Of a DNA stretch of 36,646 bases, positions 1 through 9,670 are shown piece by piece (positions within the stretch are counted from its first letter, which is position 1; every line of letters begins with the position of its first letter). Where the stretch lies: positions 1 through 36,646 of the forward strand of contig JADMXW010000035.1 of the NCBI GenBank assembly GCA_015548865.1. The letters run 5' to 3'. Source of the stretch: Serratia marcescens (GTDB lineage: Bacteria > Pseudomonadota > Gammaproteobacteria > Enterobacterales > Enterobacteriaceae). Made by a program: the position numbers and the translations under genes. A model generated the notes under the pieces. The model did no database searches. It was not told the origin of the DNA and worked only from the letters and a program-made list of their open reading frames with translations.

Positions 1-33
1 TTCAATCTGAGCCATGATCAAACTCTTCAATTT
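1..33 (-). rRNA. rrs: 16S rRNA gene, 5' end only (partial)
   Basis: Read on the minus strand, bases 33 to 1 match the first 33 bases of mature enterobacterial 16S rRNA (starting AAATTGAAGAGTTTGATC). The rest of the gene lies outside the window. The rRNA operon therefore runs leftwards out of the window, away from gmhB, which is the same gmhB/rrn neighbourhood as E. coli rrnH. Confidence 0.95.
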
Positions 34-192
34 AAAGTTTGATTTGCTTCTGCTCGAGAAGCGATGCTCAAAGAATTTATACTGTTAGTTCGTAATGAAT
101 TAACTGTTGTTCACTCTTCAAGACTTTTATTTTTTAAGCCCGTAGGCTTTGCGATAAAGTCCTGTGAGTGCCCACACAGATTGTCTGATTAA

Positions 193-205
193 TTGTTAAA
201 GAGCA
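193..205 (-). promoter_or_regulatory. rrn leader boxA antitermination element
   Basis: On the minus strand the sequence TGCTCTTTAACAA matches the rRNA boxA core, which loads the Nus antitermination complex. It lies about 160 bases upstream of the mature 16S 5' end, in the leader, where boxA is expected. Confidence 0.85.
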
Positions 206-244
206 GTGCGACAAGGCTTTCTGCCTGCTGTCGCGAGGTGGCGT

Positions 245-272
245 ATACTACGCTTTCCTCTTTAAGAGTCAA
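245..272 (-). promoter_or_regulatory. rrn P2 promoter
   Basis: Minus strand: -35 TTGACT (272-267), a 16-base spacer and -10 TAGTAT (250-245), closely resembling E. coli rrn P2. It is the promoter nearer to the 16S gene. Confidence 0.8.
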
Positions 273-355
273 CGATTATTTTCATCAGAAGTTCATCGTT
301 TTACTCTCTTGTTAACCGTGCTGTGAGCTGCCTCACATCGTGTCAACGGAGGCGC

Positions 356-383
356 ATTATAGGGATCCCAATAATTTACACAA
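356..383 (-). promoter_or_regulatory. rrn P1 promoter with A-rich UP region
   Basis: Minus strand: -35 TTGTGT (383-378), a 16-base spacer and -10 TATAAT (361-356), followed by GCGCC as in E. coli rrn P1. Upstream, 384-420 is strongly A-rich on the minus strand, as expected for an UP element. The 410 bases from here to the 16S gene hold only promoter and leader sequence; I see no gene in 34-442. Confidence 0.8.
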
Positions 384-442
384 CCCCTTTTTTCATCTTT
401 TTTTCTGTTTGTTCAAAATCCATCCGGAAGGCCCGATTTTAC

Positions 443-1009
443 TCACTTACTACGCTGTTCGATAATGCGAGGTAAATCAGCCAGACTATCGATCACAAAA
501 TCAGCCAGTGCTTCGCCTTGCTCCGTAATCGGCTTGCCGGTACGCACCAACACTTTTGTTCCGACACCCGCGGCAATGGCAGCCTGCATATCTTCGGTTT
601 TATCGCCCACCATATAAGAAGCAGCCATATCAATGTTAAGAAAACTTTGAGCTGAGATGAGCATACCTGGCTTTGGTTTACGGCAGTCACACTCTTGGCG
701 ATACTCCCCCTGCCCCAGTTCTGCGTGGTGAGGACAGAAATAAATGCCGTCCAAATCGACCCCGCGATCGGCCAGCGACCAATCCATCCACTCGGTCAGG
801 CGCATGAAATCATCTTCACTGAACATGCCGCGCGCAATACCGGACTGGTTAGTCACCAGAACCAGAGCAAATCCTTTCTTCTTTAATTCACCCATAGCGT
901 CGATAACGCCATCAATAAACTCAAACTGATCGATCTCGTGAACATAACCATGATCGACATTAATCGTACCGTCGCGATCGAGAAAAACGGCTGGAATTGG
1001 CTGTGCCAC
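443..1009 (-). CDS. gmhB: D-glycero-beta-D-manno-heptose 1,7-bisphosphate 7-phosphatase
   Basis: Removes the C7 phosphate from heptose bisphosphate during synthesis of ADP-heptose for the LPS inner core; cytoplasmic. The 188-residue protein is close to full length and very like E. coli GmhB. It has the HAD nucleophile motif DRDGT with D11 and D13, and the zinc-site residues C92, H94, C107 and C109. The start is GTG at 1009, preceded at a suitable distance by AGGAG. It is divergent from metN and lies just upstream of the rRNA operon, an arrangement shared with E. coli. Confidence 0.96.
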   Translation of the reverse strand: MAQPIPAVFLDRDGTINVDHGYVHEIDQFEFIDGVIDAMGELKKKGFALVLVTNQSGIARGMFSEDDFMRLTEWMDWSLADRGVDLDGIYFCPHHAELGQGEYRQECDCRKPKPGMLISAQSFLNIDMAASYMVGDKTEDMQAAIAAGVGTKVLVRTGKPITEQGEALADFVIDSLADLPRIIEQRSK

Positions 1010-1094
1010 TGCTATGTGCTCCTAATGGCGTTATTTGCGCGCTAGTATCGCATGTTTTTGCACTTTGCGAGAATGCGTCATAACGACAAAGCAA

Positions 1095-1126
1095 ATTGAC
1101 TTAGACGTCTAGACACCCTAACATCC
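1095..1126 (+). promoter_or_regulatory. metNIQ promoter overlapped by MetJ boxes
   Basis: A -35 TTGACT (1096-1101), 17-base spacer and -10 TAACAT (1119-1124) drive metN. Overlapping it are tandem 8-base met boxes: a perfect AGACGTCT (1103-1110) followed by AGACACCC (1111-1118), with weaker matches on both sides. Tandem met boxes over the promoter mean repression by MetJ with S-adenosylmethionine, as known for metNIQ in E. coli. Confidence 0.8.
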
Positions 1127-1190
1127 GTACAATATTCTGCACACGGCAGACGTTGATCTATCCAACGATAGGCACTTACGATAAATAAAG

Positions 1191-2225
1191 ATGATTAAAC
1201 TTTCTAACATTACAAAAATTTTCCAGCAGAAAGGCCGGACTATCACAGCACTGGACAATGTCAGTCTGTATGTCCCTGCTGGGCAAATCTATGGCGTCAT
1301 TGGCGCGTCGGGCGCAGGTAAAAGTACGCTGATCCGCTGCGTGAATCTGCTGGAGCGCCCGACACACGGAGAGGTATTGGTAGGTGGTCAGAATTTGATG
1401 GCGCTCTCTGAATCTCAGTTGACCAAAGCTCGCCGCCAGATTGGCATGATCTTCCAACACTTCAATTTATTGGCTTCACGAACCGTTTTTGGCAACGTGG
1501 CTCTCCCCCTTGAGCTGGATAATACGTCGAAAAACGAAATTACCCGCCGCGTCAATGAATTACTTGAACTGGTTGGGCTGTCTGACAAGCATGATGCGTA
1601 TCCGGCAAACCTGTCTGGAGGGCAAAAGCAACGTGTCGCCATCGCTCGTGCGCTTGCAAGTAACCCAAAGGTGCTTTTGTGTGACGAGGCGACCAGCGCG
1701 CTCGATCCAGCCACAACGCGTTCCATTCTTGAATTACTTAAAGATATCAATCGCCGTTTGGGGATAACCATTCTTTTGATCACCCATGAAATGGATGTGG
1801 TAAAACGCATTTGCGATCAGGTAGCCGTTATCAGCGGAGGCCAATTGATTGAACAGGATACCGTGAGCGAAGTGTTCTCTCACCCCAAGACTCCCCTGGC
1901 ACAAACATTCATTCAGTCTACGCTTCATCTGGATATTCCAGAGGATTACCAAACCCGGCTGATCTCCGCACCGCACAACGACCAGAATACACCTCTGTTA
2001 CGGTTGGAGTTTACCGGTCAATCCGTTGATGCACCGTTACTTTCTACTATCGCGCGCCGCTTTAACGTTAATAACAATATTATCAGTGCGCAGATGGATT
2101 ACGCGGGTGGCGTTAAATTCGGCATTATGCTGGCCGAAATGCACGGTGAAGAACAGGACACGGTGGCCGCCATCGCGTTTTTACAGGAACATCATGTGAA
2201 AGTTGAGGTGCTGGGCTATGTCTGA
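1191..2225 (+). CDS. metN: Methionine ABC transporter ATP-binding protein
   Basis: ATPase subunit of the MetNIQ D/L-methionine importer, on the inner face of the cytoplasmic membrane. The 344 residues include Walker [10 protein letters not shown] (38-46), the ABC signature [15 protein letters not shown], Walker [13 protein letters not shown], and a C-terminal ferredoxin-like NIL domain (about 265-340), which in this family senses methionine and inhibits transport. It starts the metN-metI-metQ operon behind a MetJ-box promoter. Its last 8 bases overlap the metI start, which suggests coupled translation. Confidence 0.97.
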   Translation: MIKLSNITKIFQQKGRTITALDNVSLYVPAGQIYGVIGASGAGKSTLIRCVNLLERPTHGEVLVGGQNLMALSESQLTKARRQIGMIFQHFNLLASRTVFGNVALPLELDNTSKNEITRRVNELLELVGLSDKHDAYPANLSGGQKQRVAIARALASNPKVLLCDEATSALDPATTRSILELLKDINRRLGITILLITHEMDVVKRICDQVAVISGGQLIEQDTVSEVFSHPKTPLAQTFIQSTLHLDIPEDYQTRLISAPHNDQNTPLLRLEFTGQSVDAPLLSTIARRFNVNNNIISAQMDYAGGVKFGIMLAEMHGEEQDTVAAIAFLQEHHVKVEVLGYV

Positions 2226-2871
2226 GGCAATGATGTGGTTGATGGCAAAAGGCGTCTGGGAAACCGTCGTGATGACATTTGTCTCTGGCTTTTTTGGCTT
2301 TGTTCTGGGATTGCCCGTTGGCGTGATGCTTTATATTACACGTCCAGGACAGATTGTTGCCAATCCGCCGCTGTATCGCACACTATCAGCGTTGGTGAAT
2401 ATCTTCCGTTCTATTCCGTTCATTATTTTGCTGGTGTGGATGATTCCGTTCACTCGCGCCATTGTCGGCACATCGATCGGGCTGAAGGCTGCCATTGTGC
2501 CGTTGACCGTAGGTGCAGCACCGTTTATCGCCCGCATGGTTGAAAATGCCCTACTGGAAATCTCCAGTGGATTGATCGAAGCCGCTCGCGCCATGGGCGC
2601 CACGCCGTTACAGATCATTCGTAAGATTCTGCTGCCAGAAGCACTTCCCGGTCTTATCAATGCCGCCACCATCACACTTATCACCCTGGTAGGCTATTCT
2701 GCAATGGGGGGGGCTGTTGGTGCCGGAGGGTTAGGTCAAATTGGTTATCAGTATGGATACATTGGTTATAACGCGACAGTCATGAATACGGTATTAATAT
2801 TACTGGTTGTTCTGGTCTATCTGATCCAATTCGTAGGCGATCGCACGGTACGGGCAGTGACTCATAAATAA
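2218..2871 (+). CDS. metI: Methionine ABC transporter permease
   Basis: Membrane channel subunit of MetNIQ. The 217-residue protein is hydrophobic, with about five membrane segments, and carries the permease coupling motif around [13 protein letters not shown] that docks onto MetN. The start at ATG 2218 is chosen because the protein then begins MSEAMMWL, as in E. coli MetI; the frame extends 5 codons further upstream inside metN, but that extension is not conserved. The gene overlaps the metN stop by 8 bases. Confidence 0.96.
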   Translation: MSEAMMWLMAKGVWETVVMTFVSGFFGFVLGLPVGVMLYITRPGQIVANPPLYRTLSALVNIFRSIPFIILLVWMIPFTRAIVGTSIGLKAAIVPLTVGAAPFIARMVENALLEISSGLIEAARAMGATPLQIIRKILLPEALPGLINAATITLITLVGYSAMGGAVGAGGLGQIGYQYGYIGYNATVMNTVLILLVVLVYLIQFVGDRTVRAVTHK

Positions 2872-2941
2872 GTTTTACTACATGTCGGACTATGCCCCTT
2901 ACGGCAAGCCGCAAAACGTTAAATATGCAGAGGTTAAGGAA

Positions 2942-3757
2942 ATGACAATCAAATTTAAAACCGTCGCCGCACTGGGTACGTTATTAGGTGCACTGGCGCT
3001 GGCGGGCTGCGGACAAGAAGAAAAAGATCCGAACCACATCAAGGTCGGTGTTATTGTGGGTGCTGAACAGCAAGTGGCTGAAGTTGCACAGAAAGTGGCT
3101 AAAGACAAATACGGTCTGACCGTTGAACTGGTGAGCTTCAACGATTACGTGCTGCCGAACGAAGCGCTGAGTAAAGGGGATATCGATCTGAACGCCTTCC
3201 AGCACAAACCCTATCTGGACCAGCAGATTAAAGATCGTGGTTATAAACTGGTTGCTGTCGGCAATAGTTTTGTCTACCCGATCGCTGGTTATTCCAAAAA
3301 AATCAAATCATTAGACGAGCTGCAAAACGGTGCGCAAATCGCACTGCCTAACGATCCAACGAACCTGGGTCGTTCCTTGCTGCTGTTGCAAAAACAGGGT
3401 CTGATCAAACTGAAAGATAATGTTGGCTTACTGCCAACCGTGCTGGACGTGGTTGAAAACCCGAAAAACCTGAAACTGGTAGAACTGGAAGCGCCGCAGC
3501 TACCCCGCTCTCTGGATGACGATCAAATCGCACTGGCTATCATCAACACCACCTATGCCAGCCAGATTAACCTGACGCCAACCAGAGATGGCCTGTTCGT
3601 CGAAGAGAAAGACTCTCCGTATGTTAACCTGATCGTTGCGCGTGAAGATAACAAGGATGCTGCAAACGTGAAGAAATTCGTTCAGGCGTACCAGTCAGAC
3701 GAAGTTTATGAAGCCGCCAATAAGATTTTCAACGGCGGTGCAGTGAAAGGCTGGTAA
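2942..3757 (+). CDS. metQ: D-methionine-binding lipoprotein
   Basis: Substrate-binding lipoprotein that delivers methionine to MetNI. The 271 residues are the same length as E. coli MetQ and nearly identical over long stretches, such as IKVGVIVGAEQQVAEVAQKV. The signal peptide ends in the lipobox LAGC, so the mature protein is lipid-anchored. The frame is open 20 codons further upstream, but ATG 2942 follows a good AAGGA site and gives the family N-terminus. It is the last gene of the metNIQ operon and is followed by a terminator. Confidence 0.96.
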   Translation: MTIKFKTVAALGTLLGALALAGCGQEEKDPNHIKVGVIVGAEQQVAEVAQKVAKDKYGLTVELVSFNDYVLPNEALSKGDIDLNAFQHKPYLDQQIKDRGYKLVAVGNSFVYPIAGYSKKIKSLDELQNGAQIALPNDPTNLGRSLLLLQKQGLIKLKDNVGLLPTVLDVVENPKNLKLVELEAPQLPRSLDDDQIALAIINTTYASQINLTPTRDGLFVEEKDSPYVNLIVAREDNKDAANVKKFVQAYQSDEVYEAANKIFNGGAVKGW

Positions 3758-3788
3758 TATCAGCGGATACGCGAGTGACAATTTTTTC

Positions 3789-3820
3789 AAGACGGGCCTC
3801 GGTGCCCGTCTTGTTATTTG
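3789..3820 (+). terminator. Intrinsic terminator after metQ
   Basis: Stem AAGACGGGC (3789-3797) / GCCCGTCTT (3804-3812) with a 6-base loop, followed by GTTATTTG. It lies 32 bases after the metQ stop and ends the metNIQ operon. Confidence 0.8.
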
Positions 3821-3869
3821 TGTCGTAGCTTGCTTCAATAACGCACTCCAAAAGAAGAGAGGAAATGCT

Positions 3870-4277
3870 ATGCGTGCTATACCGCTCGTGTTTTTAGCGC
3901 TGTCATTAACAGGATGTTCTTTACTGCAACCCAAAACGGTACCTGCGCCGCAACCTACCATCGAACCTGCGGTGGAAGCCCCGGCTAAACCGAAACCAGT
4001 ACAGCGCCCAGCGACTGCCGTATTGTATAACAATGCGGAAGAGTTGGTCGGCAAACCATTCCGCGATATGGGCGAAGTTTCAGGCTCTGTGTGCCAAGCC
4101 AGCGTTCAAGATACGCCAGCTACGGTTGCGAATGCACGCCGCCGTATGCAGACTCGTGCAACGGCAATGCGGGCCAATGCCGTTCTGGTGCATAACTGTC
4201 AGGTTGTCAGCGGCGTTGCGGGTTGTTACCGGCAGGCCATTTGTGAAGGCACTGCACTGAAAATTTCTTCTCAATAA
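3870..4277 (+). CDS. rcsF: Rcs stress-sensing outer-membrane lipoprotein RcsF
   Basis: Sensor that signals envelope and LPS damage to IgaA and the Rcs phosphorelay. The 135 residues comprise a signal peptide with lipobox LTGC (Cys16), a proline-rich disordered linker (about 22-48) that threads through outer-membrane porins in E. coli, and a compact C-terminal domain. The four cysteines C75, C110, C119 and C125 match the spacing of the two crossed disulfides of E. coli RcsF. It sits between metQ and trmO, as in E. coli. Confidence 0.95.
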   Translation: MRAIPLVFLALSLTGCSLLQPKTVPAPQPTIEPAVEAPAKPKPVQRPATAVLYNNAEELVGKPFRDMGEVSGSVCQASVQDTPATVANARRRMQTRATAMRANAVLVHNCQVVSGVAGCYRQAICEGTALKISSQ

Positions 4278-4287
4278 AGCCGGTACA

Positions 4288-4998
4288 ATGATCACCTATC
4301 ACGTCGATCAGATTGGCGTTATCCGTTCGCCTTATAAAGAAAAATTCGCCGTACCGCGGCAACCCGGCCTGATTGAAGACGGCGACGGAGAACTCCACCT
4401 TCTGCCGCCCTACCATCAGCCAGAAGCTGTACGCGGGCTAGAGGATTTTAGCCATATCTGGGTGCTGTTTGTTTTTCATCACACCATGGAACAGGGTTGG
4501 CGCCCTACGGTACGCCCTCCCCGTTTAGGCGGGAACACGCGTATGGGCGTCTTTGCCACGCGCTCTCCATTTCGCCCCAATCCCATTGGCATGTCTTTGG
4601 TCAAATTAAAAGGGATAAAGGCCACAGGGGACGGTGTAATCTTGCAATTAGGTAGCCTCGATCTGGTCGATGGCACGCCGGTAGTCGATATTAAACCCTA
4701 CTTGCCCTTTGCAGAAAGCATTCCTGACGCCATCGGTGGCTTTGCCCAACAGGCACCCGATACTGCCATGCCAGTGCATTTTTCCCCCCTGGCAGAACAA
4801 CAGCTAGCGCAGCACCAATCTGCTTACCCACATCTGCGCCGTTTTATCACTCAGGTGTTGAATCAGGACCCGCGCCCTGCATATCGAAAGGGGGAAGCCT
4901 CGCGTGACTATGCCGCGCTGCTGTTGGAATTCAACGTACGTTGGCGAGTGACAGCCTTGCATACCGAGGTACTCAGCCTTGAGCCAGCACCACGCTAA
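4288..4998 (+). CDS. trmO: tRNA (N6-threonylcarbamoyladenosine37-N6)-methyltransferase TrmO
   Basis: SAM-dependent methylation of t6A37 to m6t6A in threonine tRNAs. At 236 residues it is the usual length of the YaeB/TsaA family, with a single beta-barrel TsaA-like domain. The family motif ATRSPFRPNPIGMSLVKL is present at about residues 90-110. It starts 10 bases after the rcsF stop and is probably co-transcribed with it. Older names are yaeB and tsaA. Confidence 0.92.
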   Translation: MITYHVDQIGVIRSPYKEKFAVPRQPGLIEDGDGELHLLPPYHQPEAVRGLEDFSHIWVLFVFHHTMEQGWRPTVRPPRLGGNTRMGVFATRSPFRPNPIGMSLVKLKGIKATGDGVILQLGSLDLVDGTPVVDIKPYLPFAESIPDAIGGFAQQAPDTAMPVHFSPLAEQQLAQHQSAYPHLRRFITQVLNQDPRPAYRKGEASRDYAALLLEFNVRWRVTALHTEVLSLEPAPR

Positions 4999-5318
4999 GA
5001 GCCTACCCCAGTCGACATTATTGGCGCAGCCAGTTTGGCCATGAACCCCATGTAAAAACCGGTGCGTACACCCTTTCAAGCGTAGCCGAGAGCAAAGACG
5101 GCACGTAAAACCCCCCTAATGGGATAAGCGCCAAGCTGAAATTAAATACGGTAAGGCAACCAGCGCACCGTAAAATTCATGCTGCTCTCTTTTGACGGAG
5201 TAAAGTCGCTGTTACACTAGGCCATTTTATCGTGTTTTAGGGCATGTGTTGCCCTTTACATCTCGTTTTGGGGCACATCGGTGCCCATTACTTTGCGTTC
5301 TGACGGAACTAAAACACC
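4999..5318 (+). other. Gene-free region and proS leader
   Basis: About 320 bases between trmO and proS contain no convincing gene. A possible promoter is TTGACG (5192-5197) with TACACT (5213-5218), although its 15-base spacer is short. Two perfect small hairpins follow in what would be the proS leader: AGGGCA/TGCCCT (5239-5255) and GGGCAC/GTGCCC (5271-5286). Neither has a T-tract. They could affect proS translation or mRNA stability, but their function is unknown. Confidence 0.5.
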
Positions 5319-7037
5319 ATGCGTACTAGCCAATATCTGCTCTCCACTCTAAAGGAGACGCCTGCCGACGCGGAAGTCATCAGCCATCAATTGATGCTGC
5401 GCGCTGGGATGATTCGCAAGCTGGCCTCCGGGTTATACACCTGGTTGCCGACCGGCTACCGAGTTCTGAAGAAAGTCGAAAACATCGTGCGTGAAGAGAT
5501 GAACAGTGCCGGTGCTATCGAAATTTCCATGCCCGTGGTACAACCCGCCGATCTGTGGCAGGAAAGTGGCCGCTGGGAGCAGTATGGTCCGGAGCTGTTA
5601 CGCTTTGTCGATCGCGGCGAACGTCCGTTTGTGCTGGGTCCGACGCATGAAGAAGTGATTACAGACCTGATTCGCAACGAACTCAGCTCCTATAAGCAGC
5701 TGCCGTTGAATCTGTTCCAGATCCAAACCAAATTCCGTGATGAAGTTCGCCCCCGTTTCGGTGTGATGCGTTCTCGCGAGTTCATCATGAAAGATGCCTA
5801 CTCGTTCCACACCTCGCAGGAATCATTGCAGGTCACCTACGATGCAATGTACGACGCCTACAGCCGTGCATTTAGCCGCATGGGGTTGAACTTCCGCGCT
5901 GTTCAGGCAGACACGGGCTCCATCGGTGGCAGCGCATCACACGAATTTCAGGTGCTGGCGCAGAGCGGTGAAGACGATATCGTTTTCTCTACCGACTCCG
6001 AATACGCCGCCAATATCGAATTTGCCGAAGCCGTTGCGCCAACGCAGGGTCGTGCCGAAGCAAAAGAAGAGATGCGTTTGGTTGATACACCCAATGCAAA
6101 AACCATCGCCGAACTGGTTGAGCAATTTAATCTGCCCATCGAGAAAACCGTAAAAACACTGCTAGTTAAGGCAACAGAAGAGAGCGGCCATAAACTGATT
6201 GCCCTGCTGGTGCGCGGCGATCATGAGCTGAATGAAGTGAAAGCGGAAAAACTGGAAGGGGTCGCAAGCCCACTGACGTTCGCAACCGAGGCCGAGATTC
6301 GCGAGATTGTTGGTGCAGGCCCTGGCTCATTAGGTCCAGTCAATATGCCTATACCGGTAGTCATCGACCGAACCGTTGCTGCGATGAGTGATTTCGGCGC
6401 AGGAGCAAATCAGGACGGCAAACATTTCTTCGGGATCAACTGGGAGCGTGATGTTGCATTGCCACAGGTGGCGGATATTCGCAACGTGGTTGAAGGCGAT
6501 GCCAGCCCAGACGGAAAAGGCACACTGTTAATCAAACGTGGTATTGAAGTAGGCCACATCTTCCAGTTAGGTAACAAATACTCTCAGGCGTTGCAAGCCA
6601 GCGTACAAGGTGAAGATGGCCGTAATCAGATCCTGACCATGGGTTGTTACGGTATCGGGGTCACTCGTGTGGTCGCTGCGGCCATTGAGCAAAACCATGA
6701 TGAGCGTGGAATTATCTGGCATGACGCTATTGCCCCCTTCCAGGTGGCGATTCTGCCGATGAATATGCACAAATCTTTCCGCGTAAAAGAACTGGCAGAA
6801 GATATTTATCAGCAGTTGCGCGCCAAAGGTATCGATGTTCTGCTCGACGATCGTAAAGAACGTCCGGGTGTCATGTTCGCTGATATGGAATTGATTGGCG
6901 TGCCGCATACTATTGTCATTGGCGATCGCAACCTGGATAACGACGAGATCGAATATAAATATCGTCGTGACGGTGAGAAAAAAATGATTAAAGTCGGCGA
7001 AATCGTTGATTTCTTGCTGGCAAATACTGTGCGCTAA
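5319..7037 (+). CDS. proS: Prolyl-tRNA synthetase (bacterial type, with editing domain)
   Basis: Charges tRNA-Pro with proline; cytoplasmic. The 572 residues are the standard bacterial ProRS length. Class II motif 1 lies near residue 40-60 ([17 protein letters not shown]), motif 2 around [17 protein letters not shown], and motif 3 around [17 protein letters not shown]. The inserted INS domain (about 220-400), which hydrolyses mischarged Ala-tRNA-Pro, lies between motifs 2 and 3. The anticodon-binding domain ends the protein. The next gene, rpoS, converges on it across a shared terminator. Confidence 0.97.
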   Translation: MRTSQYLLSTLKETPADAEVISHQLMLRAGMIRKLASGLYTWLPTGYRVLKKVENIVREEMNSAGAIEISMPVVQPADLWQESGRWEQYGPELLRFVDRGERPFVLGPTHEEVITDLIRNELSSYKQLPLNLFQIQTKFRDEVRPRFGVMRSREFIMKDAYSFHTSQESLQVTYDAMYDAYSRAFSRMGLNFRAVQADTGSIGGSASHEFQVLAQSGEDDIVFSTDSEYAANIEFAEAVAPTQGRAEAKEEMRLVDTPNAKTIAELVEQFNLPIEKTVKTLLVKATEESGHKLIALLVRGDHELNEVKAEKLEGVASPLTFATEAEIREIVGAGPGSLGPVNMPIPVVIDRTVAAMSDFGAGANQDGKHFFGINWERDVALPQVADIRNVVEGDASPDGKGTLLIKRGIEVGHIFQLGNKYSQALQASVQGEDGRNQILTMGCYGIGVTRVVAAAIEQNHDERGIIWHDAIAPFQVAILPMNMHKSFRVKELAEDIYQQLRAKGIDVLLDDRKERPGVMFADMELIGVPHTIVIGDRNLDNDEIEYKYRRDGEKKMIKVGEIVDFLLANTVR

Positions 7038-7056
7038 TACGCGGAAATACGGCATG

Positions 7057-7086
7057 AAAAAAGGTGGGGTAAGCCCCACCTTTTTA
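7057..7086. terminator. Bidirectional terminator between proS and rpoS
   Basis: Stem GGTGGGG (7063-7069) / CCCCACC (7074-7080) with loop TAAG, flanked by a run of A on the left and T on the right. It can therefore stop transcription of both proS (plus) and rpoS (minus). Confidence 0.85.
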
Positions 7087-7159
7087 TTTGACTGATACTT
7101 TTTATTTGATGGATAACAGGGCTCAAAAAGCAAATGCTGTGATGAAATTTAACGTCCCG

Positions 7160-8152
7160 TTATTCACGGAACAGTTCTTCAATATCCAGCCCCTGTACCT
7201 GCAAAATTTCACGCAGACGGCGCAGCCCCTCCACCTGGATTTGGCGTACACGTTCGCGGGTTAAACCAATTTCCCGACCAACGTCTTCCAGCGTTGCCGC
7301 TTCATAGCCCAGCAGGCCAAAACGACGAGCCAGCACTTCACGCTGTTTAGCGTTCAATTCAAACAACCATTTAACGATATTTTGTTTCATATCGTTGTCT
7401 TGCGTGGTGTCTTCCGGCCCGTTGCTTTTTTCATCCGCCAGAATATCCAGCAGTGCTTTATCGGAATCCCCACCTAACGGTGTATCTACCGACGTTATAC
7501 GCTCGTTCAAGCGTAGCATGCGGTTGACGTCGTCGACAGGTTTGTCGAGCTGCTCGGCAATCTCTTCTGCACTGGGCTCATGATCCAGCTTGTGCGAGAG
7601 TTCACGCGCAGTACGCAAATAAACGTTCAGTTCTTTGACTATATGGATAGGTAAACGAATGGTACGGGTTTGATTCATGATAGCCCGTTCAATCGTTTGG
7701 CGAATCCACCATGTGGCGTAAGTTGAAAAACGGAAACCCCTTTCAGGATCGAATTTTTCAACCGCTCGGATCAACCCAAGATTACCCTCTTCGATGAGAT
7801 CCAATAGCGCCAAGCCGCGATTGTTGTAACGACGAGCGATTTTCACCACCAGCCGCAGGTTACTTTCAATCATACGGCGACGCGATGGAACATCACCGCG
7901 CAGCGCTCTTCGGGCAAAAAACACCTCTTCTTCTGCGGTCAGAAGCGGAGAGTAACCGATCTCTCCCAAATAGAGTTGGGTTGCATCCAGCACGCGCTGG
8001 GCTGCACTTTGTGACAACAACTCATCGTCGGATGCCTCATTATCCCCCGCCTCTTCCTCCGCTAACGCCTTTTCGTCAAAAACATCAAGTCCATTTTCCT
8101 CGAACTCGGCATCATCATGTAACTCGTTAACTTTCAGCGTGCTTTGGCTCAT
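7160..8152 (-). CDS. rpoS: RNA polymerase sigma factor RpoS (sigma-38)
   Basis: Master sigma factor of stationary phase and general stress. The 330 residues equal E. coli RpoS and are almost collinear with it. Region 2 contains [14 protein letters not shown] and [15 protein letters not shown]. Region 3 contains [11 protein letters not shown]. Region 4.2 contains the -35-binding helix-turn-helix [18 protein letters not shown]. It follows nlpD by about 50 bases; in E. coli a major rpoS promoter lies within nlpD. The neighbour on the other side is proS, not the mutS region found in many enterics. Confidence 0.98.
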   Translation of the reverse strand: MSQSTLKVNELHDDAEFEENGLDVFDEKALAEEEAGDNEASDDELLSQSAAQRVLDATQLYLGEIGYSPLLTAEEEVFFARRALRGDVPSRRRMIESNLRLVVKIARRYNNRGLALLDLIEEGNLGLIRAVEKFDPERGFRFSTYATWWIRQTIERAIMNQTRTIRLPIHIVKELNVYLRTARELSHKLDHEPSAEEIAEQLDKPVDDVNRMLRLNERITSVDTPLGGDSDKALLDILADEKSNGPEDTTQDNDMKQNIVKWLFELNAKQREVLARRFGLLGYEAATLEDVGREIGLTRERVRQIQVEGLRRLREILQVQGLDIEELFRE

Positions 8153-8205
8153 AAGTGGCTCCTACCCGTGATCCCATGGCAGAATACCGAAATACTCTGC
8201 CCGAT

Positions 8206-9270
8206 TTATCGCTGCGGAAGGTAACGCAGCGGGTTTACGGATTTCCCCTTGTAACGAATTTCAAAATGCAAGCGTACTGAACTGGTTCCGGTGCTACCCA
8301 TGGTAGCTATCTGTTGACCCGCCTTGACCTCTTGTTGTTCCCGGACCAGCATTGTGTCGTTATGGGCATAGGCGCTCAGGTAATCATCGTCGTGTTTGAT
8401 GATGATAAGATTACCGTACCCGCGTAATGCGTTGCCGGCATACACGACACGCCCAGAGGCGGTCGCAATTATCGGTTGCCCACGAGAGCCAGCGATATCA
8501 ATCCCTTTGTTTCCCCCCTCCGATGCAGAGAAACTATCTATGACTTTCCCCTCAGTAGGCCAACGCCAACTGCCGACAGCAGGAGCACTGCTTTCAACAG
8601 CCGCGGGGGCAGTCACTGGAGCCGTCACGGCAGCCCCGGTGGCAGGCAACATCTTACCTACATTCTGTTTACCCGAATTTCCAGAATACGCATTAGTTGA
8701 CTGAGAATCAACCTGCGTTGTTTGAATTTGCGTCATTGACGGCGGCTGGGGCACGCCACCACGCGTGGCATCGGAGGGGGCCAGCATACCGCCACTGCTG
8801 CTTGTGCCGCCTGCCAGCATACGTCCGCCTCCGGTAGAGCCCGTGCTCGCTGGTGCCGAAGAACCATCACTCACTTGAAGCACCTGCCCGACATTCAGGC
8901 TATACGGCTCAGGCACATTGTTGCGCTGAGCCAACTCGCGATAATCACTGCCCGTTATCCAAGCGATGTAGAACAGGGTATCACCACGTTTCACCGTATA
9001 GGTGCTACCACCGTAGCTACCTTTAGGAATGGCGGTATAGCTACGGTTGTAGACGATACGCCCATCACGAGTGGTAATAGGCGCATCGCCGGAAGAAGAT
9101 ATGTTAGAGGTCGGAGACGATATCATCCCACCGCGGCTATTATTATTCCCCTGACCACCGACGCTGCTGATCGGAGCAGGTTTGCTGTCATTATTGGAAC
9201 ACCCCGCCAACCCCAAAATAATTGCCGTGCACGCCGCGATCTGACGCAGTGTTCTCGTTTGGCTTCCCAT
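8206..9270 (-). CDS. nlpD: Murein hydrolase activator NlpD (LysM + degenerate LytM)
   Basis: Outer-membrane lipoprotein that activates amidase AmiC for septal peptidoglycan splitting. The signal peptide ends at lipobox LAGC. A LysM domain (starting [17 protein letters not shown]) binds peptidoglycan, and the C-terminal M23/LytM domain begins near [11 protein letters not shown]. It lacks the usual zinc ligands (NKGID and RLHFE replace them), as in E. coli NlpD, so it activates rather than cuts. ATG 9270 is chosen because an AAGG site precedes it. The 15-codon upstream extension to 9315 lies in a palindromic repeat element and is not conserved. Confidence 0.95.
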   Translation of the reverse strand: MGSQTRTLRQIAACTAIILGLAGCSNNDSKPAPISSVGGQGNNNSRGGMISSPTSNISSSGDAPITTRDGRIVYNRSYTAIPKGSYGGSTYTVKRGDTLFYIAWITGSDYRELAQRNNVPEPYSLNVGQVLQVSDGSSAPASTGSTGGGRMLAGGTSSSGGMLAPSDATRGGVPQPPSMTQIQTTQVDSQSTNAYSGNSGKQNVGKMLPATGAAVTAPVTAPAAVESSAPAVGSWRWPTEGKVIDSFSASEGGNKGIDIAGSRGQPIIATASGRVVYAGNALRGYGNLIIIKHDDDYLSAYAHNDTMLVREQQEVKAGQQIATMGSTGTSSVRLHFEIRYKGKSVNPLRYLPQR

Positions 9271-9305
9271 GCGCCTTGCTCCCCTATAACCGTAATACTC
9301 AATCA

Positions 9306-9508
9306 ATATACCCATAATGCTTCACGTTGTAGGAGCATTGCCTGAACTCACTACTCGCCCCACCCCAGGGCAACCTCTCACGAGGCCGCCGCACACGGCG
9401 TTCAAACCTGTTCCAGACAGACTTGCTACCCGAATAACTTAACTGGGTGGGCTTATCAGGACTCACTCACTAGCCAACTTCCTGAAACGCGAATTGTTTA
9501 GGGTATAC
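9306..9508. repeat. TATACCC/GGGTATA-bounded palindromic repeat element
   Basis: The stretch begins TATACCCATAATGCTTCACG and ends CGAATTGTTTAGGGTATA, so its ends are imperfect inverted repeats. The right arm matches 16 of 17 bases of the right arm of the 60-base element at 12002-12061. This looks like a non-coding ERIC/MITE-like intergenic element, about 200 bases long. The whole 400-base gap between pcm and nlpD (9271-9670) contains no gene that I can support. Confidence 0.6.
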
Positions 9509-9670
9509 ATTAATGAAACCGCTCAAAGATAGTCCTGTCATCACGGTACTGAAACTTATCCAATGCTAGCAATATCAACGCGTTCTCACTATGACAGGGT
9601 TGTATTGAAATAAGTTCTATTGAAATAAATCATAAATTACTGACACCCGTGCAACGTGTTTGCAAAGGTA

